NCBI RefSeq assembly: GCF_009360615.1
Contig: NZ_SPEY01000028.1
Span: 111,734 to 175,733, forward strand
Direction of reading: 5' to 3'
Origin: Comamonas sp.
GTDB taxonomy: Bacteria; Pseudomonadota; Gammaproteobacteria; Burkholderiales; Burkholderiaceae_C
DNA length: 64,000 bases
Shown: positions 60,887-64,000 of the stretch, piece by piece
Numbering within the stretch: the first letter of the stretch is position 1
Layout of the letters: every line of letters begins with the position of its first letter
Made by a program: the position numbers and the translations under genes
The notes under the pieces: model-generated
The model's database searches: none
What the model was told of the DNA's origin: nothing
Seen by the model: the letters and a program-made list of their open reading frames with translations, nothing else

Positions 60887-62148
60887 GCCTGTGACTCCTC
60901 CAGTGCAGCCGCCAGCAAACCGCCACCGACGCGCCGGGGTGCCGTTTCGACCAGCCCCAGGGAAAGCACGCCTGCAAGCAAAGCTCCCGCAGCGGCCACC
61001 CACATCACCAGATCAAGTCCCCACCGGTCGGCTGCTACCCCGGCCAGGGTCGGGGCGATGAAACCGCCGATCAACTCCCCAAAACCCATGATCATCCCCA
61101 GCGCCGTGGCCATGGCCGCTCGCGGCACGGTCTCGGCCGGAATCGTGGCCATGAAGAGCGTGAAGCAGCCCAGGCCGGTATAGGTCAGCAGCAGCAAGCC
61201 GCCCATCACCACCGGCGATTGCGCATACAGAAAGGCCAAAGGACAGCAAGCCGCCACAAAAGAGAAAAAGATCAGTGCCGGACGGCGACCGATGTGGTCC
61301 GAAATGGCGGGCACGGCAAAGCCCCAGATGACCCAGGCCACACCCATGCAACTCATGACCGCGCTCATCGTGCCCGGCTCGAAGCCCTTGGCGTTGACAA
61401 GATAAGTCGGTGCAAAAGAGATGATGACCACGAACCAGGCCATGAAGGCGCAGCTGATCAGCACGCTCAGCCAGATATTGCGCTCACGCAGCAGAGTCCA
61501 GCGCGAGCCTGTTGGCATCGCTGCGGCCGGGTCGTCCGTGGGCCTGACGTCTGTGCTTCTCACATGGCGCCAGATGAGTGCTGCGGCGATCAGTCCCGGA
61601 ACACAGGTCAGGTAGAAGGCCGTGCGCCAGCCATAGGCCACGGCCAACGCAACAATCACCGGCGGTGCGATCACGGCGCCCAGCAAGCCCGCAGACGAGC
61701 CCTGCAGCAAGCCCATATTGAGGCCGCGCCGACTGGGGGTGGACGCCTCGACCATCAGCGTCTGCGACAGAGGCAGCACCGGCCCTTCGGCCAGGCCCAT
61801 CAGCGCTCGCAACAACAGCAGGCCGACAAAACCGCCCACCAGACCCGACAGGGCCGAGCACAGAGAGAACATCAGCACCGAAAGAATCAGCACCGTTTTG
61901 CGTCCGCCCTTGCGGTCTGTATAGGCCCCGAAGAATGCCCCAGAAGCCGCCCATGCCAATGCCAGAATGGACGACAGCATGCCCAGCTGGGCATTGTTCA
62001 GATCCAGTTCCTTGGAGACAAAGGGGAATAAGAACGACAATGCCAGCCGGTCAAAAAAAACAATCCCGAAAGTAAAAAACAGAATGAGCAGAAGCTTGTT
62101 TTCATAGCTCACCCACCCGCTTTTGAGGGTTTCATCTTGATTTTTCAT
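60883..62148 (-). CDS. MFS transporter (aromatic/organic-acid type)
   Basis: A 421-residue major-facilitator protein with 12 spans. The first is LLLILFFTFGIVFFDRLALS, with the motif A loop AYTDRKGGRKTVLILS and the central LPLSQTLMVEASTPSRRGLN. The group is anion/aromatic-acid-cation symporter-like. GGAGAGAG lies directly before the ATG at 62148. Between the dioxygenase and dehydrogenase genes it should import the compound they break down. Confidence 0.9.
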   Translation of the reverse strand: MKNQDETLKSGWVSYENKLLLILFFTFGIVFFDRLALSFLFPFVSKELDLNNAQLGMLSSILALAWAASGAFFGAYTDRKGGRKTVLILSVLMFSLCSALSGLVGGFVGLLLLRALMGLAEGPVLPLSQTLMVEASTPSRRGLNMGLLQGSSAGLLGAVIAPPVIVALAVAYGWRTAFYLTCVPGLIAAALIWRHVRSTDVRPTDDPAAAMPTGSRWTLLRERNIWLSVLISCAFMAWFVVIISFAPTYLVNAKGFEPGTMSAVMSCMGVAWVIWGFAVPAISDHIGRRPALIFFSFVAACCPLAFLYAQSPVVMGGLLLLTYTGLGCFTLFMATIPAETVPRAAMATALGMIMGFGELIGGFIAPTLAGVAADRWGLDLVMWVAAAGALLAGVLSLGLVETAPRRVGGGLLAAALEESQA

Positions 62149-62237
62149 GTCTCTCTCCATTCCGTCTTGGGCGGGCTATTTCATTCTTCAGGAAGTCCCG
62201 CCTTTCATTGATGGATTTTCAATACAGCCTCGAATGA

Positions 62238-62771
62238 CTATCGAAACAGCGTGTCCACATACTCTGCACCTATGCCGACTTTTTCATAATGCTTTCGGCA
62301 TAGTTCTATGTAGCTGTGAACATCGAAATATCCGTCTGGCTTTCCGTCATCATCGAGCCAGATCAGCGGTCCCTTGACGATGAAGAACGCACGCATGGGT
62401 TGCTCATGTTCATAGGCCACCAGGGTATGGCCTTCTCCAGGAGTCTCGTAGACGAAATCACCGGCACGCGCTGTCCAGTCATGTTCCAGATAGCCCCACT
62501 TCCCCGAAATCGTGTAGGCAAACACTTCGTGCGGATGGTAATGACGGTTCACCAGACCGGCCTCCTTCGCCATCAGAATATCGCACCATTTGTTTTGTGA
62601 TGGAGAAATCCAGAGGGGCCGGGAGAGAACCGTCTCGGAAAATGGCACATAATAGCGTTCGTCCTCGGTGGGCGCATTTTTTATATAAACCTCAGGCTGT
62701 GCATCGGGCTGAAAGCAATCTGAAATAGGCTTCAGACCTCTCCAGAATTCATTCGTGGCTTTTTCAGGCAT
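62238..62771 (-). CDS. Cupin dioxygenase, 2,4'-dihydroxyacetophenone dioxygenase-like
   Basis: A 177-residue cupin protein. Metal-binding residues are in VNRHYHPHEVFAYTISG (His-x-x-His motif 1) and GDFVYETPGEGHTLVAYEHE (motif 2). Length and the spacing EFWRGLKPISD, FSETVLSRPLWIS and GYFDVHSYIELCRKHYEKVG match the 2,4'-dihydroxyacetophenone dioxygenase family, which cleaves the C-C bond beside an aryl ketone to a carboxylate using a single metal. AAGGAG lies five bases before the ATG. It is the first gene of the operon with an MFS transporter and a dehydrogenase. The actual substrate is inferred. Confidence 0.85.
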   Translation of the reverse strand: MPEKATNEFWRGLKPISDCFQPDAQPEVYIKNAPTEDERYYVPFSETVLSRPLWISPSQNKWCDILMAKEAGLVNRHYHPHEVFAYTISGKWGYLEHDWTARAGDFVYETPGEGHTLVAYEHEQPMRAFFIVKGPLIWLDDDGKPDGYFDVHSYIELCRKHYEKVGIGAEYVDTLFR

Positions 62772-62788
62772 TTTTTCTCCTTGGATAA

Positions 62789-62808
62789 ACGTTCTTTGAC
62801 GAACGTCA
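62789..62808. promoter_or_regulatory. Operator candidate before the dioxygenase operon
   Basis: ACGTTC (62789-62794) and GAACGT (62801-62806) are inverted repeats six bases apart, overlapping TGACG-AA-CGTCA (62797-62808). The site starts 18 bases before the operon's first ATG and probably binds a repressor or activator. Confidence 0.5.
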
Positions 62809-62963
62809 TAATCCTATCCATGGGGAAAATTCTGTTTAGCCCCAACCGGACATGATGTTTGACCCTGCAGGACAAGCGCTGGAGCAAGGCAGCCCGGCCC
62901 TGGGTGAACGACCGACTCGACCAGGTCTGCCGAAATCGACTGGGGATGGCCGAGAATGCCGCC

Positions 62964-63500
62964 ATGGATATTTCACGCCACTCACGCTGTCTTGCTGCAT
63001 ACGCGGCCGTCTTGGGAGCACTGCTGCTCAGTGCCTGTGCCGGCAACCCTGCCATGGCGCCCAAGGCGGCCGACATCACTCCCCAGCCCCAGGCTGACTC
63101 CGCCTCGGCTTCCAGCGGCCAAACCGGAAATTGGCCGGCCTGGATCAATGCAGATTGCACGCCCCCCGCCCTGCTCGACCAGCAACCCCGGCCGCGCCGC
63201 CACACCACGCCGCACGTCAGTCACCACTGGTTCCCGAACGGGCTGGAGACCACGGTGGTCTTCCGCCTGGAAGTCACGGCTCAAGGTCAGCTCGGCCGTG
63301 TGGCCTACCAGCCCGCCGATACCGATCCCCGCATCGTGAAGTCCATACTGCGCTCGCTCGAACGCTGGCAGTTCAAGCCCGCCATGCGCCAGGGCCAGCC
63401 CGTGACGGCCTGCTTCGAGCAGCGCTACCAACTGGTGTTTCCGCGCATGCAGGAGATCGATTCCGAGCCCAAGCCGGCCTTGAACCCCAATCCTCGGTGA
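62964..63500 (+). CDS. Lipoprotein with TonB C-terminal-like domain
   Basis: A 178-residue exported protein. The signal ends in lipobox LSAC (Cys25). The C-terminal 85 residues (SHHWFPNGLETTVVFRLEVT, then GQLGRVAYQPADTDPRIVKS and WQFKPAMRQGQPVTACFEQR) match the TonB C-terminal domain pattern. It lacks the N-terminal membrane span of a classic TonB and so may be an outer-membrane-anchored accessory. The start at 62964 is chosen; ATG 62946 is also in frame. Confidence 0.75.
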   Translation: MDISRHSRCLAAYAAVLGALLLSACAGNPAMAPKAADITPQPQADSASASSGQTGNWPAWINADCTPPALLDQQPRPRRHTTPHVSHHWFPNGLETTVVFRLEVTAQGQLGRVAYQPADTDPRIVKSILRSLERWQFKPAMRQGQPVTACFEQRYQLVFPRMQEIDSEPKPALNPNPR

Positions 63501-63593
63501 GGACGCCAGCGCCGGACGGACGATGCATGCTCGAAAACCCCACAAGTCGCAGATTGCGATGGTGCAAGCCCCTGCCCGCCGCTAGAATCGCCA

Positions 63594-63840
63594 GCGTCAG
63601 GAGAGAGTGTCTGCAGCCCGAGCTGCCCGGCACCGCCGAAGGCGCAGACCCCCACCCGGTGTCAAAACGCTCAGGCAAAAGGACTGACAAGCGCTGCCAG
63701 GTGTGCAAACCGGCAGCGTCCCTTGCTGGAGAGAGATGCAGGCCGTCATTTCGTATGTGCGCCAGCATCCACCGAAGGAGCAAGCTGCGCGCCGGGATGC
63801 GGGCAGTGAATCTCTCAGGTAAAGCGGACAGCAGGGCAAG
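63594..63840 (+). ncRNA. Tandem glycine riboswitch
   Basis: Two aptamers follow one another. Aptamer 1 (about 63594-63690) has GGAGAGAG, then CGCCGAAGGCGCAGAC and CGCTCAGGCAAAAGGACTG. Aptamer 2 (about 63721-63838) has GGAGAGAGATG, then CACCGAAGGAGCAAGC and CTCTCAGGTAAAGCGGAC. These are the hallmark segments of the glycine riboswitch; the conserved linker lies between them. A -10-like TAGAAT is at 63583-63588. Glycine binding is expected to switch on the downstream gene, normally glycine cleavage or transport. Confidence 0.93.
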
Positions 63841-63906
63841 CCCGCCACGCATGGCCCAGCCATGCATGGCCACTCGTCTTGGTTATGACCACCGGAGCGC
63901 TTGCCT

Positions 63907-64000
63907 GTGACTGCTGCTGACACCTCTTCCGATCTGCGTTCCACACCGCTGTTTGCCCTGCACCCGACATTGGGTGCCGGCTTGTGGCTGTTGCTGTCTC
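63907..64000 (+). CDS. Start of a GcvT-like gene cut by the window edge
   Basis: A GTG at 63907, after GGAG ten bases upstream, opens a frame of 31 codons to the window end. The first 24 residues (VTAADTSSDLRSTPLFALHP, then TLGA) match the beginning of aminomethyltransferase GcvT (LKxTPLYxLHxxLGA). After that the frame reads GLWLLLS in place of the expected RMVPFAG; a one-base shift near 63984 would give a more GcvT-like reading (VAVAV). Position behind a glycine riboswitch supports GcvT. Whether it is an edge artefact, a frameshift or a divergent gene cannot be told here. Confidence 0.5.
   Translation, partial: MTAADTSSDLRSTPLFALHPTLGAGLWLLLS

Overview
The window looks like chromosomal DNA of a comamonad betaproteobacterium (Burkholderiales, Comamonas-like). 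The basis is high GC with dense, short-gapped genes, a Bug-type (TctC) solute-binding protein, many LysR regulators, an imuA-imuB-dnaE2 mutagenesis cassette in place of polymerase V, a tandem glycine riboswitch, and short AT-rich intergenic repeats of the 'atagctgctagcgctt' kind. I saw no tRNA, rRNA, CRISPR array, insertion sequence or prophage. The genus is inferred; no database was consulted.

Layout. 1-2.6 kb: end of an unknown gene, a long structured leader, a Gly/Ala/Ser-rich secreted protein, a frameshifted gene remnant and a DUF1697 gene that seems to start at CTG. 2.6-9 kb: DUF2625, a VOC protein, a LysR regulator with a palindromic operator, an ABC-F ATPase behind an unusual leader with two tiny overlapping uORFs, a lipoprotein and a secreted choloylglycine-hydrolase-like enzyme. 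9-12.5 kb: acyl-CoA synthetase and TetR regulator, divergent from a crotonase. 12.5-15 kb: YkvA-type membrane protein, GNAT acetyltransferase, SUFU-domain protein. 15-19.3 kb: a two-gene operon of a FAN1-type VRR-NUC nuclease and a nuclease-helicase fusion, with a LexA-type SOS box in front. 19.3-24 kb: AhpD-like protein, Kup potassium transporter, a class I amidotransferase and a membrane protein with two bL12-like motifs.

23.8-29.3 kb: TetR-MFS-HlyD-OMF drug-efflux operon controlled by a perfect 34-bp palindrome. 29.3-36.2 kb: RluA-type pseudouridine synthase, an arylsulfotransferase-like protein with a Bug binding protein opposite a LysR regulator, and an AsmA-family protein. 36.4-47.4 kb: chemoreceptor, SOS mutasome imuA-imuB-dnaE2 with its LexA box, HD-GYP protein, and the CoA-transferase pair scoA/scoB. 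47.4-57 kb: PAS-LuxR regulator, katG, small proteins, and a second efflux operon (MarR-OMF-EmrA-EmrB). 57-64 kb: TPR protein, metallo-beta-lactamase-fold hydrolase, AraC regulator, a catabolic operon (dihydroxyacetophenone-dioxygenase-like cupin, MFS transporter, zinc alcohol dehydrogenase), a TonB-domain lipoprotein, and a tandem glycine riboswitch before a GcvT-like start cut by the window edge.

Two themes stand out. First, DNA damage: two separate loci carry CTGT-N8-ACAG boxes, the known imu mutasome and the FAN1/nuclease-helicase operon, so the latter is predicted to be an SOS-induced repair module. Second, efflux and catabolism: each pump or pathway sits next to its own regulator and a visible palindromic operator.
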